Counted from the stretch's first letter, positions 23,636 through 35,888 are shown. The stretch is DNA of 64,000 nt from Dactylorhiza incarnata (GCA_033032865.1 JAWHQI010000273.1:1550001-1614000), one strand, 5' to 3'. Numbers and translations: made by a program. The notes: generated from the letters alone by a model not told the origin.

Positions 23636-24644
23636 TCTGGGTGCTGTGATGTGCTGCAGGGAGTTCTTGAGGCGACCTTGAGAAAATACCCGAAAGAGCT
23701 TGCAGAATTGCAGTCTGTAAGCTAGTGCCAGCGCTAGTGCTAGTGATGTGTGATTCACGTGGTGCATTTGGAAATAGCCCCTAAGGTTGTTCAGATGACC
23801 TAGTGAGGTTTTCTAATTGTCGGGCCGAGGTGAAGCTGTACCTGCATTGGGAAGTTTGATCCCGATGTTATGAGCACAGGCAAAGCTGAACTGAACCCGT
23901 CCCTTAGCCGGTCAGTGAAGATGTCGCCCCTCGGTGCACTGAAGGAATTTTGGGAAAGGATCCGTAAGGTAGGTCGACCTTCACGGTAAAAGCTCATAGT
24001 GACCATCTAAGTTGAAAAAGGACTTGTGGATGGAGCGTGCCTTGATAGCACGATACATGTGGCCTAGAGTCGACGTAAGTGGTGATTGTTTCTATGCGGT
24101 GCTTAGACGCACCTTTGAAATATATGCTACTATTGCTTGTTTGTAGGGAAGGAGCACCACCGCCCCAGGCATGGGGTGGGGTCGTTACAATCTTGGTCAG
24201 CTAAAGCTGACCGGTTACCTATTTTCCCACTGCATGGTGGATTGTACATTACAGGTCTTGGAGAAACGAGCGGGAAATAGCGGGTTGGAACCCCAGCTAC
24301 TGCGCTTAGCTGGCCCTCGAAGGCCCAAGTGTTTTGAGTGCTTTTCATGTATTGTAGGCCTGCGTGCCGATGTTTGGAAAACATGTAATAAGAGAAACAC
24401 ACTTTGATGTGTGGCCGAAGTGCAAAACTCTTGTATATATAGATACCAGTCATTCCTATTTTGTATTGTGGACATGCGTATTCTGGTTCAAGATTTAATT
24501 AATTTATGCTTCCGCGTCTGCGTAATCTCTGAGACGTTGTTGGTTGTGTAACTGAATATGTAACCCTCTTGCTTGTTCACCTTATATGGCGTGGGTCCCG
24601 ATCGGACCTATTGCTATATACTGTGCAATGGGTGGGGTGTTACA
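23636..24644 (+). mobile_element. 3' portion of a TGTAAC-type LTR
   Basis: No gene. It ends GGGTGGGGTGTTACA at 24644, the kind of end expected for these LTRs. The stretch 24380-24500 resembles 14290-14470 near the end of the solo LTR (TATTGTGGACAT). An inner GGGGTCGTTACA (24178-24189) followed by a perfect hairpin GGTCAGCT-AA-AGCTGACC (24195-24212) could mark another LTR boundary, so orientation and exact limits are uncertain. The left end is cut at the Copia-D 3' LTR. Confidence 0.45.
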
Positions 24645-24831
24645 CGGAAGGGGCTTTGGGAAGTAAGCACCAATGGCCCAGCCCAACCGATTAAGATCTA
24701 TCTGCCAGCTCCCGTCGGTGTGACGACCGATGAGCCCGTAGGTCTGCCACAAGTAATCCTCCAATAAGGATTATTATGCAATCGTGTGAAACTATACACA
24801 CCCATGTAATTTCCCATGCTCAACCCGTGCT

Positions 24832-25449
24832 ATCAAGTACCCAAGTACTCCCAACCAAGTGTATAACACATGTTAATATTACAAGTTCAAACGATGCTAA
24901 CTAGCATACAGGGACCTACCAACCGGGTCCTTAACATAACACCTAAAGATATAGCCATATCCTATAATCCACACCAAACCATCACTGCTACCCATACCGA
25001 GTTATCATAACTCGTGTGCAGTGGCATGTGTATATATGGGAAATACTCTCTTTGATCATATAGGACTACTTGTGCGTTTAGTGTCATGTTCACATTTACT
25101 ATATAAATCTGCCCAAACGTATTAACCATACCATTCCTCAATCAAGCACCCAAGGAATCTCAACCAAGTCCATAACACATGTTAATGTTACAAGTTCAAA
25201 TGATGCTGACTAGCATATAAGGACCTACCAACCGGGTCCTTAACATAACACCTTAGGATGTAGCCATATCATATAATCTACTCCAAACAATCTCTGATAC
25301 CCATACCGAGTTGTCATAACTCGTGTGTAGTGGCATGTATATATATGGGAAATACTTTCTTTGATCCTATAGGACTACTTGTGCGTTTAGTGTCATGTTC
25401 ACATTTACTATATAAATCTGCCCAAACGTATTAACCATACCATTCCTCA
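24832..25449. repeat. 309-bp tandem duplication, two copies
   Basis: Copy 1 is 24832-25140 and copy 2 is 25141-25449; both are exactly 309 bp, start ATCAAG and end CATTCCTCA. They share long runs such as GGACCTACCAACCGGGTCC and TAGGACTACTTGTGCG, with scattered substitutions. Confidence 0.95.
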
Positions 25450-27070
25450 AGCTCGATTCACAACATTCTTGAACACAATCGAATTCATAATCTCTAATCG
25501 ATCACTCTTACTTAATTCCATTCATTTCAAACCCTTTCTCCTAAAGGGCATCAATCGTACTCTCTACTAAGTGGTTATCACAAATCTAACTCTCTGATAG
25601 ATTCTCAAGTGGTATAGATGCAGATTTATGCATGATTTCAAAATCCTTGTCTAAATTAGCATCCTAGCATTTTAGTTCAGCATAATAATTCACAACGACA
25701 CTTTTAATTATGGGCTCATTTCAAAGACAAATACTCTAAAACTTCTTCCATAGATCATAATAAATGCTTGAATCATTCCCATAAAATTTCGATATCATTA
25801 TATTTCACAATACTTATTTATAGCACTTTACATTTATATGATACAATAGACAAATTCATATCAATTATGTATTCAATAATTTCGAAACTTATCTAGGGTG
25901 ATCACAATATCATCATGAACATTTCTACCAAATTTTATAAGCATCCGACAAATATTTTGAGAGAAATCAGTAAAACATTAAAACTCATTACATGTTCATC
26001 AATGTTTACTAAAACAGGATTTCTGGGAGCTACAGACCACCAAAAATAATGTGCCATCCCAATCTGGAAAGGCATTTTTAAGGGCTACAACTTTTATGTT
26101 GAGCTCAAGGTCCAGATCTAAGCCTAACCTTTCTAAAATTGGGTTTGAACCCAACAAGATAAATCTGGACAGCAAGCTGTCCTGTACATAAACCGAACCT
26201 ATTCTACCTAGCCATTTTTTATTTCACTTTGCCAGAGCTACAGAGCTCCCCTGAAAAAACCCACAACCACTCGTTGGAAAGGTTATTCTGAGGGCTACAA
26301 CTTTCGTGTTGAGCACAAGACCTGAATGTGGCTGGATCATGCCTAAGAATAGGCTTGAAGTCCGCCGCGTGCAGGAAACAGATTTCTATCTAAATATTAT
26401 AAAGTCTGCACGAATCTTAAGACAGATGAACAACATCTGTTCATCTTCTTCCTCTAGCACACTAATATATTATTTCGCCTTCTCTCCTCCAATACTCCCT
26501 CATTAGACCACCGTTCTTCATGAAATCAGTTCCTACAACTTCATGTTGAAGAGAGGACTTGGTTGAAGATATTTTCTCGAGGAACGACGCCCTAGAATAG
26601 AAGTTCTAGCGTGGTCTATTCCTAGAAAACTCCATTAAACTCACCAAGTCAAGCTCTTTTGAGCCGAGATCTCTCCTAAATCAGATCTAAAGATCTAGCA
26701 CCAAGGGAGAGGGGGCGGAAGTCACCTGATTTTAGGCCATGGAGCAGGTTTGTCTTCATAGCAGCATGGTGGTGGTCGGCCAAGCTCCAAGTCCTCCTTC
26801 CAAACTTGATCTCCATTACAAAAATAGCTGGTCCCAATGCTTGAGTGTGGGGAAGATGAAGAAAACTAATCAGCCCTTGGATGAGGGATGAAGTTTCAAG
26901 GTTAAGAGAGGAGAGAGAAAATCGAGGCTGATTTGACTAGAATTAATGGGAAAAACACTTCCCATGCTTTGGATTTGACAATCCATCCATGTGTCACTAT
27001 CTTATTGACCTAAGCCACCTCCCAGCCTTGAAATAAGCAAGGATAAGGTATCACCGCTGTAAACATCTTT

Positions 27071-27400
27071 TCTGAAAGCTACCACCGGCGGTATCACTAC
27101 CGTCGGCGCTAGCATATTGACGATATCTTCGAGAAACCAACCCCTTTTCGATGACAAGATACCATCTCGATGACAAGGTACCCATATAGTTTTGTGAGGC
27201 CACACATTGTTTTGAAAGATACCGCCGGCGGTATCACTACCGCCGGCACTAACGTATCACCGATATCATCGAGGAACCAACCCTTTTTCGAGGACAAGAT
27301 ACCCTTCTCGACGACAAGGTACCCATATCGTTTTGTGAGGCTACACATCATTTTGAAAGCTATCTCCGGCGGTATCACTACTTCCGACGCTAGCTCTCTT
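27071..27400. repeat. 140-bp tandem repeat with CCGCCGGCGG palindromes
   Basis: TTTGAAAG-like unit starts occur at about 27071, 27211 and 27352 (periods 140 and 141), giving two full copies and a partial third. Each unit starts with a GGCGGTATCACTACC core. The middle copy holds the perfect 18-bp palindrome GATACCGCCGGCGGTATC at 27218-27235; the other copies carry decayed versions. Short open frames across the block follow from the repeat. Confidence 0.9.
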
Positions 27401-27567
27401 CTATAAGTTTTCCCTTATTTCTTATCTTTAGGGAGTGGGAGTGCTGCACCCACCTTTGTTGACCATGACTCAAACCTGGCCACCTCAGGGTCTTAGGGCT
27501 TCTACCAAGCCCGAGTCAACTTACCAAACACGCGTTCGAGGGGCCTAGCACGAATCGGGACGTTACA

Positions 27568-28721
27568 ACTAAGGAGTCAGAACACACCTTGTAAAGCTTC
27601 CCACCCTTACTTTTACTTTATTAGCATTTTTCATGTTCTTATTTTCAGTATTTGCTTTCGAACAGTAAAAGCATATTTTGAGGATACTAAAACTATTTTT
27701 GTGGTGTGAGGCCTCTCAAATCATCGCTAAGCAAAAAATAACCAACCACTCTCTCTTAATTGTTTCCCCCTTGACTTGAGATCTCTGAATCCGATCATGC
27801 GAAGGACTCTAACAAAATTAATTCCTTTTGGATAGTCACAAAAACTTACTTGAACACCAATTGCAATCTCTGGGTCCAATCTCTTGCCCAAGTCCTTAAG
27901 TATTTGAACCTCTCTGTATGCAGGAGCTCGTCTCCGGTTATCACTACCATAATTCCATTATGATTTCCATCATTGGAGAACCTCATGACTGACATATGTG
28001 GTATTCCTTGCATATGTGAGTGAATTTTATGTCCTGTTGCGCATCAACAGAGGTGTCATTATCGTTTTGGTGCCTTTTTGCGGACAAGCTTCGACCACTG
28101 GATATCGTAAGCCCCCAGATCCATCTAGCGGTGGAAAGCTCTATGTATGACTTATGCCCATCTGTTCCACCACAACCTCTAACATTATACTCCCTAGGTC
28201 GAGTAGTGGATGCCACGCCCCCCTATAATTTCCTTTTGGAGGAATGCTTTGTCTCCAGAAACCCATAACCCCACTGGATGATCCTGGCTGAGGAAAGTTC
28301 CATTGTCCCTTTTTGAAGAACTAGTCCTTAATATACTCTGACTTCTGATTACTTAAGTTGAGATTGGAAATTTATTGGCAAGATATTATTCATGATAAGG
28401 AATATCCAAATTCCACTCAATATAAACAAGTTATGTCTTGCACTTGGGGCGGATACTAGTAGATTTACCGCCCTAGCAGGTAATATATCCAGCTCTTGGA
28501 GAAGTTATTACATGAATAAAACATTACATGATGCAGACCTCATATGGAGGTCATATGTGATATTATATCTGTTAAAGTTCATGATATCACAAAAACTATG
28601 GCATCAACACTTGTATAGTGTGGGCACTCAGGTAGAGGTCGCATATTATTTGAATAATATCGCACGACCTTGTGCATGATCTGGAATGTTATTACTCAGA
28701 AATCCTTTTTACAGTGACTTC
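27568..28721. other. Unassigned left flank of the Athila-like insertion
   Basis: I recognise no family here. The longest frames are 82 codons (28020-28268, plus) and 95 codons (28392-28679, plus); neither shows a motif I know and both are broken by stops. It was contiguous with 49765-50412 before the gypsy element inserted. Confidence 0.5.
28717..28721. repeat. Left target duplication of Athila-like element
   Basis: ACTTC before the 5' LTR, against AATTC (49760-49764) after the 3' LTR. One mismatch in five, consistent with an old insertion. Confidence 0.65.
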
Positions 28722-28898
28722 TGAAGAGTAGTAAAATATACATATTTTTAGTATAGTTATTAGTATAGTTATTAGTATAGTTTTAAGTAATATAGTAAAT
28801 ATTTTATGTAAATTAATGAATAAATTGCTTGTTTTATTATTTTTCTTACTAACTTAGCTTTATTTATCTTTTTCAGCATTTTGGCATTTTTTTGTCAA

Positions 28899-29277
28899 GT
28901 CACTCCCGTGACCATGAGTCACGCCCGTGACCAAGGGAGTGTAATCTTAAAATGCCAACTTTCTAGCTGTCGGCCGTTTTCAGGTGAAATCCCGAAGAAT
29001 TGACCAAGTCACGCCCGTGTTCAGAAAGTCATGCCCGTGACACGCCAGCGCGTCACGCTCCAAAGCCATGAACCATGCTGCTGACGTCTGCCGCCCATAG
29101 TCACGCCCGTGACATTCAATGCCACTCCCGTGACATTCAATGCCACGCCCGTGACACTTCAAGTCACGCCCGTGTGCAGTCTTATTTGACGGCGGATCCT
29201 TCGAGAAGGAGTTCATTACAGCCGAGCAAATGTCACGCCCTAGGTCACGACCGTGACATCCAACTCACGCCCGTGAC
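28899..29277 (+). repeat. GTCACGCCCGTGAC palindrome array in 5' LTR
   Basis: Copies or near copies start at 28899, 28918, 29008, 29028, 29100, 29121, 29142, 29163, 29244 and 29264. Several differ at one base (for example GTCACTCCC or GCCACGCCC). The arms GTCACG and CGTGAC pair with two central bases. The array lies in U3, just before the TATA box, and the other LTR has its own version at 47790-48167. Confidence 0.9.
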
Positions 29278-29304
29278 CTAGGGCGTGTAAAAATAAATAT
29301 TTGC

Positions 29305-29313
29305 CTATAAATA
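29305..29313 (+). promoter_or_regulatory. Athila-like LTR TATA box
   Basis: CTATAAATA just downstream of the palindrome array. The corresponding site in the 3' LTR (48186-48194) reads CTATGAATA. Confidence 0.65.
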
Positions 29314-30875
29314 GAGGGGCTCGGCTGAAGGAATTTCCATCCAAAATTTTATGTGTTAGCTAGTCTCTGAAGTAGTTTAGGACTTGTATTTGAGTTATTT
29401 TCTGCATTTCTAAGTAGCCACTTTCTCTTTCCTAGTCTAGTTGTAATCTTCATTTTGGTAATAAAATAGTTTGTTTTCTTATCTTAACTTTGTCTTATAA
29501 TGTTTAGAAGTAGTCTTTGAGTGATGTTTTCCAAACCCTATTTTGGGTTCTGAGTGTGTAACACTCTTTTCAGTTTTAATTTTCAGTCTTTATATAACTG
29601 TTTATACTACCCCCATCTCGAATGAGAGGCTAATTTTCTTTAGCTCTTGATTAATATGGTTTGGAAGGATATAATTTCTGCACTTTTACAAGTATTTCAT
29701 TTCTATACCACCCCCGTCCTGGATGAGAGGCTAAGAACTTTTTAGCGCTTGATTAAGACGGTTGGGACAAATACTATTTCTGTTTTTATATAACTCTTTT
29801 CTTTCTTTCTTTCATGCCTATATCCACTTAAATTATTAATATGTATTTTCTAATTATTTATGTCGTCTCCATTCCGATGAGTAGCTAATTTCCTTCAGCA
29901 CACGATGTCGAAGAGCATTGGGACAAATAAATGATTTTCTAAAAGTCAAAACATCTCTTTCTAAAATAATTAACGAGCTTAAGGTTTACCCGAGAAAAAC
30001 GTTGAGTGGAACCATATAATCGATGTATGGTTTTCATTTCTGCCTCCGTACACTAGTTAGCCGAGAGGCTCGTGCGTACAGATTGATCGCTCACGGGTAA
30101 AGAGAAGTGCGCTCTACCCTCGAGAGAGGATGAGGTAAGTCTCCCGAATTGGAAATAAAAACCCAATAGTGGGGTTCACAACATAAAGCGAGTATTAAGG
30201 AGATTCGATTAAAGAACGAGAGTTCGGTCAAATATTCTTAATCTCAGGTGAGCGCACCCTCGAGAGAGGAGCGTTCATACTTATGGAACCTCCACGGCCA
30301 AGCTATTTTAATATTTTAAAAATTCATATCTTTTACTTCTAAAAAAGACTATTTTCGTCTCAATGTAATTTGACATCGGGCGCTATCTTCATCAACTTTT
30401 AGAACTTTAGTTATACACATATTATCTCTTTTTAAAACTGTAAATTAACACAAAATATTACTTCGATAAAATAATAGTTCGTTCCTTAAAAGTAGAAGTA
30501 ATCAACAAGATCCGCAGAAATATACGACCTCGATATTTTTTAAACCAAAATATCCTGTATTACACGCGATAAGGTATACTTGCCTTTATCAAATGATTAG
30601 TTTGGATTAAAATTTAATCAAAATCTTTTCAAATCCAAAACCTGCAAAACTCTCCTTTGCTATTTTAAAAAATTAATAGAATTCGGTGTCATAATCGTCA
30701 ATACTTCGAAAGAAGAAAAAGACTGTTACTTCTATCTTTCGATAGGATAGCGGTTAGTATATCAAAGTAGAATTACTTGCGAAACTCATCAAAAACACCC
30801 GCCTAATCCTAATCTCGTCATATAAAAGTTGTGCAAACGAAAAGAAGTTTTCCAAACATAAATCACCAAGTTTTT

Positions 30876-30893
30876 GGCTTCGTTGCCGGGGAG
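30876..30893 (+). other. Athila-like primer-binding site (tRNA-Asp)
   Basis: TGGCTTCGTTGCCGGGGA, six bases after the LTR end. It differs at two positions from TGGCGCCGTTGCCGGGGA, the tRNA-Asp complement typical of Athila/Tat gypsy elements. Confidence 0.85.
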
Positions 30894-31012
30894 TCATTGT
30901 CGTTATTTTGAGAAAAAGGAATTACTATTAATTTTATTATATATATATTTACAAATAAAAACAAACAAAAAAATAGAAAAAGCCAAAACTAATTTTTTTA
31001 TATTATTAGTAT

Positions 31013-32538
31013 ATGACCCGAGGAAACTACTCGGAAGATTCGAATATCCCTTTTGACCCTGAAATCGAGCGCACCCTTCGTGAGCGCCTCCGATTTCACG
31101 ATCAAAACTTACTCGAGTTTCCCGAAGAATCTATCGGAGATACTTACACTGAAGCTATGATCGATCAAATTCCAGATGCGGCCCCGCCACGGACCATGGC
31201 ATATTATGCCAGGCCAAATTTGGAAGATACTGGATCGAGTATTACACGCCCAACAGTGGCTAATAATAATTTTGAAATAAAATCTAGCATCATTCAAATG
31301 GTACAACAGTCAGTCCAATTTGACGGTTTGCCTGATGAGGATCCGAATTTATATTTTTCTAGTTTTTTTGGAAATTTGTGATACTTTTAAAATTAATGGC
31401 GTTACTGATGACGCTATTCATCTACGCTTATTTCCATTTTCACTGCGGACAAAGGCCAAGCATGGTTAAGTTCTCTCCCCAGAGGATCCATAACTACGTG
31501 GTCCCAATTGACGGAGAAATTTCTAAAAAAGTATTTTCCTCCATCTAAAACTGCTAAACTACTCACAGATATTGCCTCTTTCATTCAATTCGATTCTGAT
31601 TCTCTCTACGAGACTTGGGAGCATTTTAAAGAGTTCTTGCTTAAGTGTCCTCATCACGCGCTGCCGTACTGGCTGTAGGTCCATACGTTTTATAATGGTT
31701 TAAATTTCTCAACGCGACAGATGATCGATGCAGCCGCCGGGGGAACGTTAAACAACAAACCTCGAAGGCCGCTCAAGCTCTGTTCAAAGAAATGGCCATG
31801 AACGCCTATCAATGGAATGCGCCTAGATCACGCCCTACTAACCCAAACGGGATATATGAAGTGGATGCCACTTCTCACTTAGCCTCTCAAGTCGAAAGGT
31901 TAAGTAAGCAAGTGGCAGAGATGACTGCTTCCTCCTCCGCTCCCGCTTGGCCTCCAGTTAATAATATTAATAATTTTGTCGATGAAACTGTAGATTACCT
32001 AGGCAACCTAGTTCGGCCCCCCTTCAACCCTAATAACAATCCGTATAGTAATAATTACAATCCGGGTTGGAGGAAATACCCAAACTTCTCCTAGAGCAAT
32101 CCAAACAATGCTCAGAGGCCTCCAAATGTGAATCCACAGGGATTTCCGCAAGGATTTCCGAACGGATTCCAGCCTCCACCTCCAAAACCTTCTCCGCTCG
32201 AAGATATGTTTGCTAAATACGTTGCGTCCACCGAGTCAAATATCCGGAATATTACCGGATCGATTAAAAATTTGGAAAATCAGGTTAGACAGCTGGCAAA
32301 GATGGTCTCCGAGCGGCCATATGGAGCTCTACCAGGGAACACAGAGCCTAACCCCAGAGAAAATGCCAATGCCATAAACCTTCGCAGCGGCAAGGAGTTT
32401 ACCTCACCAAAATGGGTTGATCCCAAGGTACCTATTTCGACACCGACCCGTACACCCTCTACTTCGTTAGATAATTCAATGAGTATTCCGACTGTGCTGA
32501 ACGTTTTTAGCCCGTCCCTTCCTTATCCTCAAAAATAA
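31013..32538 (+). pseudogene. Athila-like Gag, frameshifted
   Basis: The start ATG at 31013 (MTRGNYSEDSN) opens a frame to 31381 with the Athila-type capsid sequence leading to QFDGLPDEDPNLYF. Gag similarity continues in other frames from 31381 to 31790 (residues like DDAIHLRLFPFS and KAWLSSLPRGSITTW can be picked out), then in one frame with a stop at 32092 from 31792 to 32538: Asn/Pro-rich linker, KNLENQVRQLAKM and NAINLRSGKEF, a hallmark near the end of Athila Gag. At least two frameshifts and one stop are present. Confidence 0.85.
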
Positions 32539-32660
32539 ATAACGAGCGGAAGGACGAGCATTATAAATTATTTTTACATATTTTAAAACAAATCCACATA
32601 AACGTTCCTTTTTGCGAGGCACTCTCCCAAATGTCGTAATACGCAAAATATCTTAAAGAG

Positions 32661-33575
32661 TTGCTTTCTAATAAAAAGCGAATTGAAGATGTTTCACGTG
32701 TTTCCCTTAACGTGGAATGCTCAGCTGTTCTCCTTAACAAATTGCCACCAAAATTAAACGACCCGGGACGGTTCTCCATCCCGTGCCTCTTCAGCAATAT
32801 GTTAATAAAGTACGCTCTAGTGGACTTGGGCGCTAGCATCAATTTGATGCCTTTCTCCCTTTTCAAAAAACACGATTTGGGCGTACCAAGCCCGACAAAG
32901 ATGAGCATCCAACTCGCGGATCGCTTGGTAAAGTACCCAATAGGGGTAGTGGAGGATGTTCTGGTCAAGGTCGACAAGTTTATATTCCCGGTAGACTTTG
33001 TCATCTTGGACATAGAGGAGGACGCTGAGGTGCCTATCATTCTCAGTCACCCCTTCCTCGCAACCTCCCGTGCATTAATCGATGTTAGTAATGGTCGCCT
33101 CCTCATTCGGGTCAGAGATGACGATGTTACTTTACATATTAATCCGTCGATGCGGAACTCCATATCGAACGATGATTCTGGTTATAACTTGGAACCCGCG
33201 TTTGAAGAGGAATGTTCTTCGCTTACTGAATTTCTCTCCTTAGCACTAAATAATTTGGATTTGGCGAATCTATCTTGTCTTGATGACATACCGACAGATT
33301 CGCCATTCGAACCCTTCGATTCTGAAGCATTAAAAATAAAACCATCATTTGAACAACCGCAAATCCTCGAACTGAAACAACTCCCTGATAATTTGAAATA
33401 CGTTTTCCTCGAAAAAGACTTAAAACTTCCAGTTATTATCTCTTACACTTTAAGTGATTCGGAGACTTCAGAATTAGTCGAAGTTTTAAACAAGCACCGT
33501 CGTGCAATTGCATGTCAAATTTCAGATATCAGCGGAATCAACCGCTCATTCTGCACCCACAAAAGTTTTCTTTAA
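32661..33575 (+). pseudogene. Athila-like protease and linker
   Basis: A 304-codon open frame. Retropepsin-like protease has LVDLGASINLMPFSLF, with the DLGAS form seen in this lineage, then VILSHPFLATSRALIDV. The rest is the acidic linker before reverse transcriptase, ending at an early stop after ISGINRSFC. The DLGAS motif is complete, so the protease fold may be intact, but there is no working frame upstream or downstream. Confidence 0.85.
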
Positions 33576-34909
33576 GATAACCCCCGTAGAACTATTCAGC
33601 CTCAACGATGCCTGAACCCGAACATGCGGGATGTCGTTAAGGCTGAGATTATAAAACTCCTTGATGCGGGGATTATCTATCCTATATCTGACAGTACGTG
33701 GGTATGTCCCGTACAAGTCGTTCCCAAAAAGGGCGGTATAATGGTCGTGGCCAATGAGACTAACGAATTGATCCCAACACATACTGTTACGGGTTGGAGG
33801 GTGTGCATCGACTATCGAAAATTAAATGATGCAACCAAAAAAGACCACTTCCCGCTACCGTTTATTGATCAAATTCTAGAGCGTCTCTCTGGTCATCTTT
33901 TTATTGCTTTCTTGATGGTGTCTCGGGATTTTTCCAAATCCCTATTTCCCCGGAAGACCAAGAAAAAACAACTTTTACTTGGCCTTTCGGCACCTTCACA
34001 TATCGAAGGATGCCGTTTGGCCTCTGCAACGTGCCAACTACATTCCAATTATGTATGCTGGCGATATTCAGCGAGCTTCTAGAAGATATAATGGAAGTCT
34101 TTATGGATGACTTCTTCGTTTTTGGAAACTCTTTTCAAAACTGTCTGAACAATTTAGATAGAGTTCTCTAGCGGTGTGAAGAGACAAAATTAGTTATAAA
34201 TTGGGAGAAATGCAACTTCATGGTCTGAGAGGGTTTTGTCCTCGGCCATAAGATTTATTCCAAGGGGATGGAGGTCGATAAGGCCACAATCGCCATAATT
34301 GAACAACATCCCGCACCTTCGAACGTAAAATCTATTCGAAGTTTTCTCGGCCATGCGGGTTTTTACATACGGTTTATACAAGATTTTTCTAAAATAACAA
34401 AACCGCTAACCCACCTCTTGGAGAAGGATTCCCCATTTATTTTTGATACCGCGTGAGTAGAGGCATTCAATTTTATTCAAAAACAACTTATCAACTCTCC
34501 CATTCTGGTGGCTCCAGATTAGTCCCTTCCGTTCAAAATCACGTGCGACGCAAGATATATTGAGGTAGGAGCCGTATTAGGCCAACGCATTAATAAATAT
34601 TTTCACCCAATCTATTACGCTCCTCGCACGCTCACAGCCGCACAGGCTAACTACACAACGATGGAAAAGGAACTTCTTGCCGTCGTATATGCCTTTGATA
34701 AGTTTAGGCCCTACGTAACGCTTTCAAAAGTATTCATTTTCACCGATCACTCTGCCCTAAAATATCTTTTGGCCAAAATAGATGCCAAGCCCCTCTTGCT
34801 TCGATGGATCCTCCTTTTACAAGAATTTGACTTAGAGATCCGGGATAAGAAAGGGGCTAAATATTTGGCAGCCGACCACCTCTCACGTTTAGAACACCCC
34901 ACCACATAA
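33576..34909 (+). pseudogene. Athila-like reverse transcriptase and RNase H
   Basis: RT starts with VCIDYRKLNDATKKDHFPLP near 33800 and keeps the catalytic FMDDF at about 34099-34113, but in a different frame. Frameshifts lie near 33920 and 34080-34260; stops occur at 34170, 34227 and 34455. RNase H from about 34540 has [28 protein letters not shown] and [10 protein letters not shown], ending with [11 protein letters not shown]. Order RT-RNase H before integrase confirms Ty3/gypsy. Confidence 0.9.
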
Positions 34910-35297
34910 GCGCTCCTCGAACCCGAAATCGATGATAGATTTCCTGAGGAGCGCCTCTTGACAGTAAGTAACATAAAAACTTCTCCCACCCCGTTGTGCG
35001 CAGGCTACGCCAACTATCTAGTTGCGCGGGTCCTTCCAAAAGGTTTTTTGACTCAGCAAAAGAAGAAATTCTTTTCTGATTTAAAAAACTACTTTTGGGA
35101 GGACCCCTTTCTATTTCGTGTCTGCGCAGACCAAGTTGTGCGGAGATATGTTTCAAGCGAGGAGTGTGAGCAAATATTGCGACATTGCCATGAGGGGCCG
35201 GTTGGATGGCATTATCAAGCCAACCGGACCGCACGAAAAACATTAGAAGCAGGCTTTTATTGGCCCACTCTCTTTAACGACCGACCAAGTAGAGGTA
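34910..35297 (+). pseudogene. Athila-like integrase, N-terminal part
   Basis: Holds the zinc-binding domain region (YVSSEECEQILRHCHEGPVGWHYQ, given here in two parts: EECEQILRHCHEG and GWHYQANRT) up to FYWPTLF. Immediately after that, sequence jumps to what in relatives is the far end of the catalytic core, and about 20 bp later the SIRE-B element interrupts the gene at 35297. Confidence 0.85.
35293..35297. repeat. SIRE-B left target duplication AGGTA
   Basis: AGGTA here and at 45339-45343, perfectly matched and directly adjoining the two LTRs. This proves one insertion event into the Athila-like integrase. Confidence 0.95.
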
Positions 35298-35888
35298 TGT
35301 TGGGGAAATGATTTATCTTAACCCCTAGAATTGAGTAGAACATAAATTCTAAGTATGAAAAATTAGGCTAAGTAAATATGCGTCGAATAGTATTCGACGC
35401 AACGTCGAAATATAGTCGACATTTTTCTCAGAATGAGTCGAAGTAACTCTTAGAAGAACTCGACGTAATCATAGTCGGCGTACCTCTGACTTCTAGTTGA
35501 CGCATTTGATAAAGTCGACGCACCTTTGTTGATGCACCTTCCTTATTCTCTTCTCGACATCCAGCCAGGATGAAATCGACGTTTACGTCGAATAGTGATC
35601 GACGCACGTCAATATCTATAAGAAATTCAAAAACACGCCAGATCTCTTTCCTTCTTTCTGTAGATCTGATTTTTGTGGAATGATATTATTCTTTTATAGC
35701 GGTTCTGTATCAGCCTTTCCTTCTATTTGATTCTTGGCTAATTTGATTAAGATTATTATGGATATGATTTGAAATCAGAATGAATTCTTTTCCTTCTACA
35801 GAAATATTGATTATGGAAACTCCTATCTCCTTCTATTTCTATGTCTGCTAATTGATTATTCCCTTTTAGCAATATATTTTAAACAGGT

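Larger units (their letters stand above)
24645..27567 (-). mobile_element. Antisense TGTAAC-type LTR, 5' portion
   Basis: On the minus strand it begins TGTAACGTCCCG at 27567, a typical LTR start for this class, and runs 2.9 kb without a gene to about 24645, where the plus-oriented fragment meets it. It contains two tandem repeat blocks (24832-25449 and 27071-27400). The usual TTACA/TGTAA-type other end is not present, so it is truncated. Lineage (Tekay/Del-like) is inferred from the terminal sequence only. Confidence 0.5.
28722..30869 (+). mobile_element. Athila-like 5' LTR (2148 bp)
   Basis: Begins TGAAGAGTAGTAAAAT and ends CACCA; it aligns end to end with 47624-49759. About eleven copies of a palindrome related to GTCACGCCCGTGAC lie in 28899-29277, upstream of a TATA box at 29305-29313. 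Repeated TGAGAGGCTAA and CTCGAGAGAGGA segments occur further on. Reading frames inside are by-products of the repeats. Confidence 0.9.

Noticed and set aside
27002..27406. Frames over the 140-bp repeat on both strands
   Set aside because: Both strands stay open because the unit lacks stops; no known domain.
29075..29281. Frame with repeated HARDI/CHARD peptides (also at 47902-48162)
   Set aside because: It is the translation of the palindrome array in the Athila-like LTR, upstream of its TATA box.
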